Part shown: in pieces, positions 11,801 to 24,000 of the stretch
How positions within the stretch are numbered: the stretch's first letter is position 1
Layout: each line of letters opens with the position of its first letter
Source of the DNA: Hyaloscypha bicolor E
Lineage: Eukaryota; Ascomycota; Leotiomycetes; Helotiales; Hyaloscyphaceae
Length of the DNA stretch: 64,000 nt
Direction: 5' to 3'
Assembly: GCF_002865645.1 (NCBI RefSeq)
Contig: NW_020194515.1
Span: 744,001 to 808,000 of the forward strand
Program-made: the position numbers and the translations under genes
Notes under the pieces: model-generated
Databases searched by the model: none
Told to the model about the DNA's origin: nothing
What the model saw: the letters and a program-made list of their open reading frames with translations, nothing else

Positions 11801-14800
11801 ATCTTAATATTATAATTAGAAAAGTTTTATTTTATAATCTTATTTATTATTTATAGATTTTCTAGCTAATAAGTCTTAGCTAATAGCTAAGAAACTTATT
11901 AGTTACTTTATCTAAAGCCTCTAAAAATAAGAAATTATTTTAATAAAGACTTAGTATTAAAAATAGGTTTAACTAATTAATTTAAATAAAGAATTTATAG
12001 TAAAAGTCTTTATATATAAATAATTTTATATAATAAACTCAAGTCTTTATTTCTAGTTATATAAATAAGTTATATAAAAAACTTTTTCTAGCCTATTAGA
12101 ATAGTTTTTATTTCTAGTTATATAAGTTATAATATATAATAAATTTAAACTTTTCTTAAATTATTTTTAGAAAAATTAGTAAGTTTTTCTAGATAAACTT
12201 ATTAAGGCCTTAGTTTTTAAAAGTATTAGTCTAGCCTTTTTATTTTTTCCTTAGGTAATAGTTCGGCTTTCAGGAATTATATATAAATATTAGAATAAAT
12301 AAGGAAATATATTATATATATTTTCTAGATAAATTAGAATAGAATCTATAGAATTCCTATAATATTTTTATTAAATCTATAGTACTAGCTAGTAAAGACT
12401 TTAATAACCTTAATAAGACTTAAATTATAAGCCCGGCCCTTAGATTTCTTACTTAACTTAAAGATTAAATAGTTTATAATAGGTTATTTATTATAGAATA
12501 TATTATATTTTTTTTTTAAAAAGTACTAAATACTAGTAATAATTCGAAAGCCCTAAAGCCTTTAAGACTCTTTATAAGTTTTAGGCTTTAGGGCTTTTTT
12601 ATAACTAGCTAATTATATAGAATTATATAACTATATAAATCTGGTATTAATATAAAGTAATTAGTAACTTTATATATAAATATAATATGGTTTTTAATAT
12701 AACTAGTCTAATATATTATATATTTATATATAAATACCTATAATTTTATTATTATAATATAATATATCCTTAATATAAAAATCCCTTTATAACCCTAGAC
12801 TTTTAGGAGCTTTTTTTATATTAAAGATAAAGTATATAATATTATTTAGATATTAAACTCAAAAAGTAAAGAATTATAAAGGCTCTAATAATTATAAAAC
12901 TTTATAAACTTAAATAGATTTAAATATTATAAAAGTATTAAATTTAGTAGCCTAACTTTTAAATTATATAAGAACTAATTAAAAAGTATTATTTTAAAAT
13001 ATTAATTATAAATTCCAAATATATATATATTTATAAGAAAATAAGACCTAAAATAATACTAAGCTAATTATAAGATATAGGAAAAAGTATATTAGATATT
13101 AGGCCTATTTTTTCTTAATTATCTTAATCTTAATAAATATTTATATATAATTTATTAAACCTTATATAATAGGTTTACTTAGGAAAAGTAAGGTTAATTA
13201 GCCTAGGAAATTTAATAATAATTAGACTTCTATCCAGAATAATAGGTAAAGTACTAGTAATAGCCCGGATATCTTAGGTTTTACTTATAAAGCTAAAGAT
13301 ATTATACCTATTAATTCTCTATATCTAATAAGGAAAAGAAATAATATATTTATATTTCTAATATATTTATTACTATAAAGTAATACTTATATAATCTATA
13401 AGATTAATTATAGTTTCCTTTACTAGAGAAGAAAATAGTAAAATTAAAAAAGAATCTAATAGCTTACTATTATTATTATTATTATTACTATTAGGATTAG
13501 CTTTAATAGTACTTTTAATAGTATTTTCTGTATTATCTTATAATTTCTAGAAATTAGTAAATAAAAAAGAATTCTAATATATATAAGTTAATTAAACCTA
13601 AAAACAAAAAAGAATCTATAGAAAAAATAAAAAATAGAAGCTAGAATTAAAAAAAAGAATTATATATATATTTTTATTTACTTACTAGTTTATTAGATTC
13701 TTTCTTATTCTTAAAATCTTATATTTATATTAGTAAATAATACTTTTCTGGGCTCTCTAGGCCTTTTTAGTTTATTATTTAATCTTTTTAAATTATTATA
13801 TTTTCTAAATATTTTCTAGCTTTTTATAAGTAATTTTAAGATAGAGATCTTTATATAAAGTCTCTTTCTAAGTATTTTCTAGTTCTTTATAAATAATTTC
13901 AAGACAGATATCTTTATATAAAGTTTTATTTTAATATAAAATAAGAAAAATTATTTAAATATCCTTAGAGCCTAAATATATATTATAATAGAAAAGATTA
14001 AAGATAGTTTAGATAGAACCTAGTAAGACTATAAGTTTCTGGGCTCTTTTATTATTAGAACTAATATAAAATACTAGTTTATTTATATTATTAATAAATT
14101 AATAATAATAGGTAAATCTACTAATATAGAGAAAGAAGTAAGGGAATAATTACTAAGAAACTATATTAGAAAAAATAGAAAAAACTTAATTATTTATTTT
14201 AAATTAAAAGCTATTTATTAAAAAATATCTATTAGAATTTATATAAAGAATCTAATAAAAGAAATAAAAGAAAACTTATTATTAATTTCTTTAGAAAATT
14301 AGATAATTCTTTATTTAGCTTTCTAATTCTTTATATTATTAAATATCTACTTATAAAGAACTAGCTATAAAACTATAGTCTATAATTCTATAAAACTAGA
14401 TCCGGTTATATTTTAATTTATAAGACCTTAAAAGGCTTTAGATAGCCTATTACTAATATAAGAAGCTATAGCCTAGGTAATAATCTAAGTAACTCTCGTA
14501 TTTATAGCTTATTAAGCTTATATAATAGTATAAATATTACTAGAAAAGTAATTAGGTTAAGTAATATAGCTTATAGTAAAAAGAAATATAAAAGAAAGTA
14601 ATTATAGGACTATTAGAATAGAAGAAGTCTAGAATAAAGTAAAACTAGTATCTAGTAACTATATAATAATAATAACTAGAGAAATAGATATAGTAAATAT
14701 TTTTAGAAGAAAAAATATAGGATAAAAATACTAAAAAAAGCTAGAAATCTAAAGTATTTTAGATATAAAAAGAAAAGCAGATATAAACGGAATTCTAGAG

Positions 14801-15649
14801 CTATAAGATTTAAGTTTACTAGTATTATTACTTTAAATAAATAAAATAATAGCTTCTATATTATATTTATTATTAGTAAATTAATAGAACTTATAATATT
14901 AGATATTACTATACTAGTATTTAACTATAAAATATATAATATTAAGGCAGGTTTTAAGAAATAATAATATTATTTTAAGAAATAAGAATTTAAAAATATA
15001 GAATATTTATATAATAAATAAACTTAATAATTCTATTAGTATTATTCTTAAAAATAAGAAAGAAATTTCGAAAATAATATATTTAATAATAAATAATACT
15101 TATTTTAATATATCTAGTTATTTTATAACTAGCTTATTTAATTACCCTATATTATTAGAAGTATTACTAATAAAGGGCTATTTCTAGATAAAATCCTAAA
15201 TTATTAGAAACTATATAGATATTCTTCTGGCTTATATATTATTTATATATTCTATATTTATTAGAATAACTTATTTAAGGATCTTATTTTATATAATAGT
15301 AATATTATATTTACTAGTTAGCTTTTTAAACTCTCCTAATATTAATAGCTACTCTAAGGCTATATATATCCGGACTATATATTAGAACTAGTAATAAGCT
15401 TAAATATATAATTAGTTACTATTTTTATTAGTATTTTCTATATAAATATTAGCTATATTTATATTATAAAATATAAGCTTTTAATAATATTATTCTAATA
15501 TTTCTCTTAGTAAAAACTTATTAATATCTATATTAGTATATAAGTAAACTATTTATATAGAGCTATATAAGATTATATTACTTATTCTAAACTAAATAAT
15601 TATTAAGAATTATATTATAAAGCTCTATATCTATAGAATAACCCTAGTA

Positions 15650-16290
15650 CTATATCCTGCCTAGAGGCCTTATATATAGTCTAAATAGCTTACTAGCTAT
15701 TATATTAGGCCTAGATCTATTTTTTCTAATTCTATAAATATTTTATAAATCTATAAACCTATATATCTTATTTTGGATCTATTATATATAAAATACTAGT
15801 AAAGTAATCTAGTCTTATAAGTATTAGTAATTATAATTCCCGGTATAGGCTAGTTCCTAAAAGTAGTTTTATATATACTAATTAGATTTAGTTATATAAT
15901 CCGGTACTATAATACTAGATCTAATAGCCTTAATAAAAAGTAGTATAATTATTAATACCTAATACTTTTTCTTAATAATAAAAAGAATAAGAAATAGATA
16001 TAAGGAAACGGAATTACTTATATATTACTAGTATAGCTAGCTTTTCTAAAGCTTCTATTACTAGGATTTAACTTATTAATTCTCGGTACTTTTCCCAGAA
16101 ATAAAATAGTTTTCTATATATATAACTAATAAATTAGTTATTTATAAGAATATAAAATATACTTTAGTAATAAAAGAAAGTTTAGAGCCTTAATTAGCCC
16201 TAAAGAAATAAGAGTAATAGCTTATTTAAATATAAATCTAAAAATACTATTATATAACTAAATAAGTAATTTAATTAGAAATTCTAATAT
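15650..16290 (+). other. possible relic open frame inside copy 1
   Basis: Read in one plus-strand frame, the stops I noted through this stretch are TAA or TAG and none is TGA. That is expected if CAA and CAG codons were converted by C-to-T change at CpA. The stretch also keeps a few GC-containing codons. I could not recognise the product. AT-rich DNA is poor in TGA by chance, so this is weak support for an ancestral element gene. Confidence 0.2.
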
Positions 16291-17555
16291 ATATTTAGAT
16301 AATATTATATAAATAAGTATTAATATAAATATATATCTTAATCCCAAATAATAATAGCTTATTATATTTATTAATTAACTAAATCTAGTCTAGCCTAAAT
16401 ATAATATATTCTTTCTTTTTAGATTATATTTATTATATTTATAATATAATTATTTCGGGATCCAGGAATTATAATATTATATATAAGCTTTTCTTATAAA
16501 TAATAAAATATATTAGTAAATAAGGCCCTAATTTTCTAAGCTAGGGTAAAATAGTAAAATATAGAAAAACTAACTAGGTTATTAGTAAATCTTATTAATA
16601 AAAGTATATATATAAATATTACTATTTATAATTTATAATTTACTTATTATTTAGCTTATTCTATAGTATTATAAATAGTTACTTATTTACTACTTACCTA
16701 TTTATTATAATTATATAATAAATAAAACCAAGCTTCTTATATATATAAATAACTCTAGTAATTAAAGCTATATAATTATAATTCTTAAGATTTTTAAGTA
16801 TTTCCTTATTTATATTTTCTAGATAATATAGAATTATAATTTATATATAAAAGAAAGATATATTTACTATTTAAATATATATTTAGATATTTTATTTTTA
16901 TAATTACTATTAGATTATATATAAATTAACTAAGATTTTATATAAATCTTTTAATCTATTTATAATTTCTTCTTAATTAATATTTATATAAGCCTATTTA
17001 GTAATAGCTTTATAATATAATAATAGATTTATTAAAAGTTATAATATTATTTTAATAAAATCTATTAAGTTATTTTAATAGAAATTAAGTTTAGAATATA
17101 CTTTATTATTATAATATACTTTTTAGTAATATAAGTACTAAAAAACTTAAATAATATTACTCTTATATAATTTTATTAATTAATTACTAAAAAAAAATAA
17201 TTAGCTAGCTTCTTAGTTATTTTAATAATTTAATTTTCTTATTTCTAATCTCGGGAATATTAAGGAAATTATTAGACCCTATTAATAGTATTATTTTAGA
17301 AGGGCTTATAGCCTATAATTACCTAACTATAGTAATTTATAATAAATACTTAATTTTATATTATATTATCTAGCCTAATTTTAGTATAATTTCATATAGT
17401 AATATAGGCTCTTACTTTATTAATTAGATAAGTAAGTAGCCTTATTATTATTATATTATCTAAGCCAAAAGTCATATATAGATACTATATCCCTAATTAG
17501 GAATTCTGCCTTAGGGAGGAGAGGGGGGAGGGGGGGAATATACGGGGCACTAGTA

Positions 17556-17627
17556 TAAAAATCAGAAAATCAGAAAATCACTTTTTGCTTCTCGGATTTG
17601 TCTGCTAGCTAGCTATGGGCCTCAGTA
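17556..17627 (-). repeat. terminal inverted repeat, inner end of copy 1
   Basis: Reverse complement of the TIR, ending CCTCAGTA at 17627 next to the loop. It is of the inner type (CATAGCTAGC at positions 11-20 of the TIR), the same as 17983-18054. Each element therefore has one outer-type and one inner-type end, and the two inner ends face each other. Confidence 0.92.
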
Positions 17628-17982
17628 GCTTGTCCGCTCAAAGACTGTTTTGCCTGGTGCAAAGGAAACCTTGGAGTTCTTATAACGCAATGAAATCTCC
17701 TTTATCTTCCTAACAAATAGCGGAGGGGCTACCGAGAAAGACTATATTGCTTTCCTCGGTAAAAGACTAGATATACCCAGCCTCTCCGAGTACTAATTCA
17801 TCCAGTCCCACAGCCCGTTCAAGAATCTCGTCCCTTTGCTAGGGGATAAGAATATCCTCGCCCTGGGAGAAATAGGGAATAAGATAAGAGAAATAGCGAA
17901 CTCCTATGGCTTCAAGCACGTACTGACTTCTTTAGATATCTATAAAGCGGAACTAACTGCCTATCCTCAGGTCGAGCTCACT
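17628..17982 (+). pseudogene. middle part of the split HAD hydrolase, inverted, with two stops
   Basis: A 355 bp island of ordinary base composition between the two transposons. In the plus-strand frame starting at 17629 it encodes the missing centre of the HAD protein: LPGAKETLEFL, then FIFLTNSGGATEKD (HAD motif II Thr in the LTN block), QSHSP, and a Gly-rich region ending in YGFKHVLTSLDI. The other two parts of the gene are on the minus strand, so this piece is inverted. Two in-frame TAA codons (17683-17685, 17794-17796) and an Asn-Ser-Gly-Gly where the family has Asn-Gly-Gly-Gly all fit C-to-T or G-to-A changes. It begins with GCTTG and ends with TCACT, the two target duplications. Joined in the original order the frame continues without shift into both flanking parts, giving roughly 415 codons, normal for the family. 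Confidence 0.9.
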
Positions 17983-18054
17983 TACTAAGGCCCATAGCTA
18001 GCTAGCGGACAAATCCGAGAAGCAAAAAGTGATTTTCTAATTTTCTGATTTTCG
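17983..18054 (+). repeat. terminal inverted repeat, inner end of copy 2
   Basis: Begins TACTAAGGCC (a G-to-A difference from the other ends) and ends with the GATTTTCT-type triplet repeat, the middle copy reading AATTTTCT. Matches 17556-17627 in reverse complement. Confidence 0.92.
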
Positions 18055-21000
18055 TACTAGTACCCCGCATACCCCCCCCCCTTCCCCCTCCTCCCTAAGG
18101 CAGAATTCCTAATTAGGGATATAGTACTTATATATGACTTTTGGCTTAGATAATATAATAATAGTAAGGCTACTTACTTATCTAATTAATAAAGTAAGAG
18201 CCTATATTACTATATAAAATTATACTAAAATTAGGCCGAATAATATAATATAAAATTAAATATTTATTATAAATTACTATAATTAGGTAATTATAGGCTA
18301 TAAGCCTTTCTAGGATAATATTATTAATAGAATCTAATAACTTCCTTAATATTTCCGAAATTAGAAATAAGAAAATTAAATTATTAAAATAACTAAAAAG
18401 CTAGCTAATTACTTTTTTTTAGTAATTAATTAATAAAATTATATAGGAGTAATATTATTTGAGTTTTTTAGTACTTATATTACTAAAAAGTATATTATAA
18501 TAATAAAATATACCCTAAACTTAATTCTTATTAAAATAACTTAATAGATTTTATTAAAATAATACTATAACTTTTAATAAATCTATTACTATATTATAAA
18601 GCTATTACTAAATAGGCTTATATAAATATTAATTAAGAAGAAATTATAAATAGATTAAAAGATTTATATAAAATCTTAGTTAATTTATATATAATCTAAT
18701 AGTAATTATAAAAATAAAATATCTAAATATATATTTAAATAGTAAATATATCTTTCTTTTATATATAAATTATAATTCTATATTATCTAGAAAATATAAA
18801 TAAGGAAATACTTAAAAATCTTAAGAATTATAATTATATAGCTTTAATTACTAGAGTTATTTATATATATAAGAAGCTTGGTTTTATTTATTATATAACT
18901 ATAATAAATAGATAAGTAGTAAATAAGTAACTATTTATAATATTATAAAATAAGCTAAATAATAAGTGAATTATAAATTATAAATAATAGTATTTATATA
19001 TATACTTTTATTAATAAGGTTTATTAATAACCTAGTTAGTTTTTTTATATTTTACTATTTTGCTCTAGCTTAGAAAGTTAGGGCCTTATTTACTAATATA
19101 TTTTATTATTTATAAAAAGAGCTTATATATAATATTATAATTCCTAGATCCCGAAATAATTATATTATAAATATAATAGATATAGTTTAAGAAAAGAGAA
19201 TATATTATATTTAGGCTAGACTAGATTTAGTTAATTAATAAATATAATAAACTATTATTATTTAAGATTAAGATATATACTTATATTAATACTTATTTAT
19301 ATAATATTATCTAAATATATATTAGAATCTCTAATTAAATTACTTATTTAGTTATATAATAGTATCTTTAGATTTATACTTAAATAAGCTATTACTCTTA
19401 TTTCTTTAGGGCTAATTAAGGCTCTAAACTTTCTTTTATTACTAAAGTATATTTTATATTCTTATAAATAACTAATTTATTAGTTATATATATAGAAAAC
19501 TACTTTATTTCTAGGAAAAGTACCGAGAATTAGTAAGTTAAATCCTAGTAATAGAAGCTTTAGAAAAGCTAGCTATACTAGTAATATATAAGTAATTCCG
19601 TTTTCTTATATCTATTTCTTATTTTTTCTATTATTAAGAAAAAGTATTAGATATTAATAATTATACTACTTTTTATTAAGGCTATTAGGTCTAGTATTAT
19701 AATACCGGATTATATAACTAAATCTGATTAGTATATATAAAACTATTTTTAGGAACTAGCCTATACCGGGAATTATAATTACTAATATTTATAAAACCGG
19801 ATTACTTTACTAGTACTTTATATATAATAGATCCAAAATAAAATATATAGGTTTATAGACTTATAAAATATTTATAGAATTAGAAAAAATAGATCTAGGC
19901 CTAATATAATAGCTAGTAAGCTATTTAGACTATATATAAGGCCTCTAGGCAGGATATAGTACTAGGGTTATCCTATAAATATAGAGCTTTATAATATAAT
20001 TCTTAATAATTATTTAGTTTAGAATAAGTAATATAATCTTATATAGCTCTATATAAATAGTTTACTTATATACTAATATAGATATTAATAAGTTTTTATT
20101 AAGAGAAATATTAGAATAGTATTATTAAAAGCTTATATTTTATAATATAAATATAGCTAATATTTATATAGAAAATACTAATAGAAATAGTAACTAATTA
20201 TATATTTAAGCTTATTACTAGTTCTAATATATAGTCCGGATATATATAGCCTTAGGGTAGCTATTAATATTAGGAGAGTTTAAAAAGCTAACTAGTAAAT
20301 ATAATACTATTATTATATAAAATAAAATCCTTAAATAAGTTATTCTAATAAATATAGAATATATAAATAATATATAAGCTAGAAGAATATCTATATAGTT
20401 TCTAATAGTTTAGGACTTTATCTAGGAATAGCCCTTTATTAGTAATACTTCTAATAATATAGGGTAATTAAATAAGCTAGTTATAAAGTAATTAGATATA
20501 TTAAGATAAGTATTATTTATTATTAAATATATTATTTTCGAAATTCCTTTCTTATTTTTAAGAATAGTACTAATAGAATTATTAAGTTTATTTATTATAT
20601 AAATATTCTATATTTTTAAATTCTTATTTCTTAAAATAATATTATTATTTCTTAAAACCTGCCTTAATACTATATATTTTATAGTTAAATACTAATATAG
20701 TAATATCTAATATTATAAGTTCTATTAATTTACTAATAATAAATATAATATAGAAGCTATTATTTTACTTATCTAAAGTAATAATACTAGTAAACTTAAA
20801 TCTTATAGCTCTAGAATTCCGTTTATATCTGCTTTTCTTTTTATATCTAAAATACTTTAGATTTCTAGCTTTTCTTAATATTTTTATCTTATATCTTTTT
20901 TTTTAGAAATATCTACTATATCTATTTCTCTAGTTACTATTATTATATAGCTATTAGATACTAGTTCTACTTTATTTCAGACTTCTTCTATTCTAATAGT

Positions 21001-24000
21001 CCTATAACTACTTCCTTTTATATTTCCTTTTATTATAAGTTATATTACTTAACCTAATTACTTTTCTAGTAATATTTATATTACTATATAAGCTTAATAA
21101 GCTATAAATATAAGAGTTACTTAGATTATTACCCAGGCTATAGCTTCTTATATTAGTAATAGGCTATTTAAAGCCTTTTAAGGTCTTATAAATTAAAATA
21201 TAACCGGATCTAGTCTTATAGAATTATAGACTATAGTTTTATAGCTAGTTTTCTATAAATAAATATTTAATAATATAAAGAATTAGAAAGCTAAATAAAG
21301 AATTATCTAACTTTCTAAAGAAGTTAATAATAAGTTTTCTTTTATTTCTTTTACTAGATTCTTTATATAAATTCTAATAAATATTTTTTAATAAGTAGCT
21401 TTTAATTTAAAATAAATAATTAAGTTTTTTCTATTTTTTCTAATATAGTTTCTTAGTAGTTATTTCCTTATTTCTTTCTCTATATTAGTAAATTTACTTA
21501 TTATTATTAATTTATTAATAATATAAATAAACTAGTATTTTATATTAATTCTAATAATAAAAGAGCCCAGGAACTTATAATCTTACTAGGTTTTATCTAA
21601 ACTATCTTTAATCTTTCTTACTATAATATATATCTAGGCTCTAAGAGTATTTAAATAATTTTTCTTATTTTATATTAAAATAAGACTTTATATAAAGATA
21701 TCTGTCTTGAAATTATTTATAAAGAGCTAGAAAATACTTAGAAAGAGACTTTATATAAAGATCTTTATTTTAAAATTACTTATAAAAAACTAGAAAATAT
21801 TTAGAAAATATAATAACTTAAAAAGATTAAATAATAAACTAAAAAGGCCTAGAGAGCCCAGAAAAGTATTATTTACTAATATAAATATAAGACTTTAAGA
21901 ATAAGAAAGAATCTAATAAACTAGTAAATAAATAAAGATATATATATAATTCTTTCTTTTAATTCTAGTTTCTATTTTTTATTTTTTCTATAGACCCTTT
22001 TTTATTTTTAGGTTTAATTAACTTATATATACCAGGATTCTTTTTTATTTACTAATCTCTAGAAGCCATAAGATAATATAGAAAATACTATTAAAAGTAC
22101 TATTAAAGCTAATTCTAATAGTAATAATAATAATAATAATAGTAAGCTATTAGATCCTTTTTTAATTTTACTATTCTTTTCTTTAGTAAAGAAAACTATA
22201 ATTAATCTTATAAACTATATAAGTATTATTTTATAATAATAGATATATTAGAGATATAAATATATTATTTCTTTTTCTTATTAGATATAGAGAATTAATG
22301 AATATAATATTTTTAGCTTTATAAGTAAAACCTAAAATATCTAGGCTATTACTAGTACTTTACCTATTACTTTAGATAGAAGTCTAACTATTATTAAATT
22401 TCCTAGGCTAATTAATCTTACTTTTCCTAAGTAAACCCATTATATAAGGTTTAATAAATTATATATAAATATTTACTAAGGTTAAGATAATTAAGAAAAA
22501 ATAAGTCTAATATTTAATATACTTTTTCCTATATCTTATAATTAGCTTAGTACTATTTTAGGTCTTATTTCCTTATAAATATATATATATATTTGGAATT
22601 TATAATTAATACTTTAAAATAATGCTTTTTAATTAGTTCTTATATAATTTAAAAATTAGGTTACTAAATTTAATACTTTTATAATATTTAAATCTATTTA
22701 AGTTTATAAAGTCTTATAATTATTAGAGTCTTTATAATTCTTTGCCTTTTGAGTTTAATATTTAAATAGTATTATATACTTTACTTTTAGTATAAAGAAA
22801 GCTCTTAAAAGTCTAGAATTATAAAGGAATTTTTATATTAAGAATATATTATATTATAATAATAAAATTATAGGTATTTATATATAAATATATAATATAT
22901 TAGACTAGTTATATTAAAAACTATATTATATCTATATATAAAGTTACTAATTACTTTATATTAATATTAGATTTATATAATTATATAATTCTATATAATT
23001 AGCTAGTTATAGAAAAGCCCTAAAGCCTAAAACTTATAAAGAGTCTTAAGGGCTTTAGGGCTTCCGGACTATTACTAGTATTTAGTACTTTTTAGGAAAA
23101 AAGTATAATATATTTTATAATAAGTAACCTATTATAGATTACTTAATCTTTAAGTTAAGTAAGAAATCTAAGGGCCGGGCTTATAATTTAAGTCTTATTA
23201 AGATTATTAAAGTCTTTACTAGCTAGTACTATAGATTTAATAAAAATATTATAGGAATTCTATAAATTCTATTTTAATTTATCTAGAAAATATATATAAT
23301 ATATTTCCTTATTTATTCTAATATTTATATATAATTTCTAAAAGCCAAACTATTATCTAAGGAAAAAGTAAAAAGGCTAGACTAATACTTTTAAAAACTA
23401 AGGCTTTAATAAATTTATTTAGAAAAGCTTACTAATTTTTCTAAAAATAATTTAAAAAAAGTTTAAGTTTATTATATATTATAATTTATATAACTAGAAA
23501 TAGAAACTATTTTAATAAGCCAGAAAAAGTTTTTTATATAACTTATTTATATAACCAGAAATAAAAACTTAAGTTTATTATATAAAATTACCTATATATA
23601 AAGACTTTTATTATAAACTCTTTATTTAAATTAATTAGTTAAACCTATTTTTAATACTAAGTTTTTATTAAGATAATTTCCTATTTTTAGAGGCTTTAAA
23701 TAAAGTAGCTAATAAGTTTCTTAGCTATTAGCTAAGACTTATTAGCTAGAAAATCTATAAATAATAAATAAGATTATAAAATAAAATTTCTCTAACTATA
23801 ATATTAAGATATTTTATTATAATATAAAGTAATTAGATATAGAAGCCCTATTAAATATAATATATCTCGAATTATAAATTTATAAGATAGATATAGGAAA
23901 TCTTAGTACTTAACTAGTATTATAGTCTAGCCTAAAGATATCTATTATTCTTTATATCTAATTTAATAGAAATAAGAAATACTTATACTTTAACTTAAGA

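Larger units (their letters stand above)
8734..17627. mobile_element. RIP-degraded TIR transposon, copy 1 (8.9 kb)
   Basis: An extremely AT-rich 8,894 bp element bounded by ~72 bp imperfect terminal inverted repeats that begin TACTGAGG. Ignoring transitions it is the reverse complement of copy 2 (17983-26887): for instance the GC-rich subterminal blocks next to 8806 and before 26816, and next to 17540 and 18060, match. The differences I checked are nearly all C/T or G/A in both directions, the signature of RIP. Sense codons are replaced by TAA/TAG throughout and no intact transposase can be read. A 5-bp target duplication plus long inverted repeats indicates a cut-and-paste DNA transposon. 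Transib makes 5-bp duplications, but its CACWRTG-type end is not seen, so I leave the superfamily open. Confidence 0.88.

Noticed and set aside
17540..18070. Reading the central 355 bp and its flanking repeats as a separate small transposon
   Set aside because: The TIRs face outward into the AT-rich arms and the loop carries coding sequence of the HAD gene, so it is host DNA between two elements.
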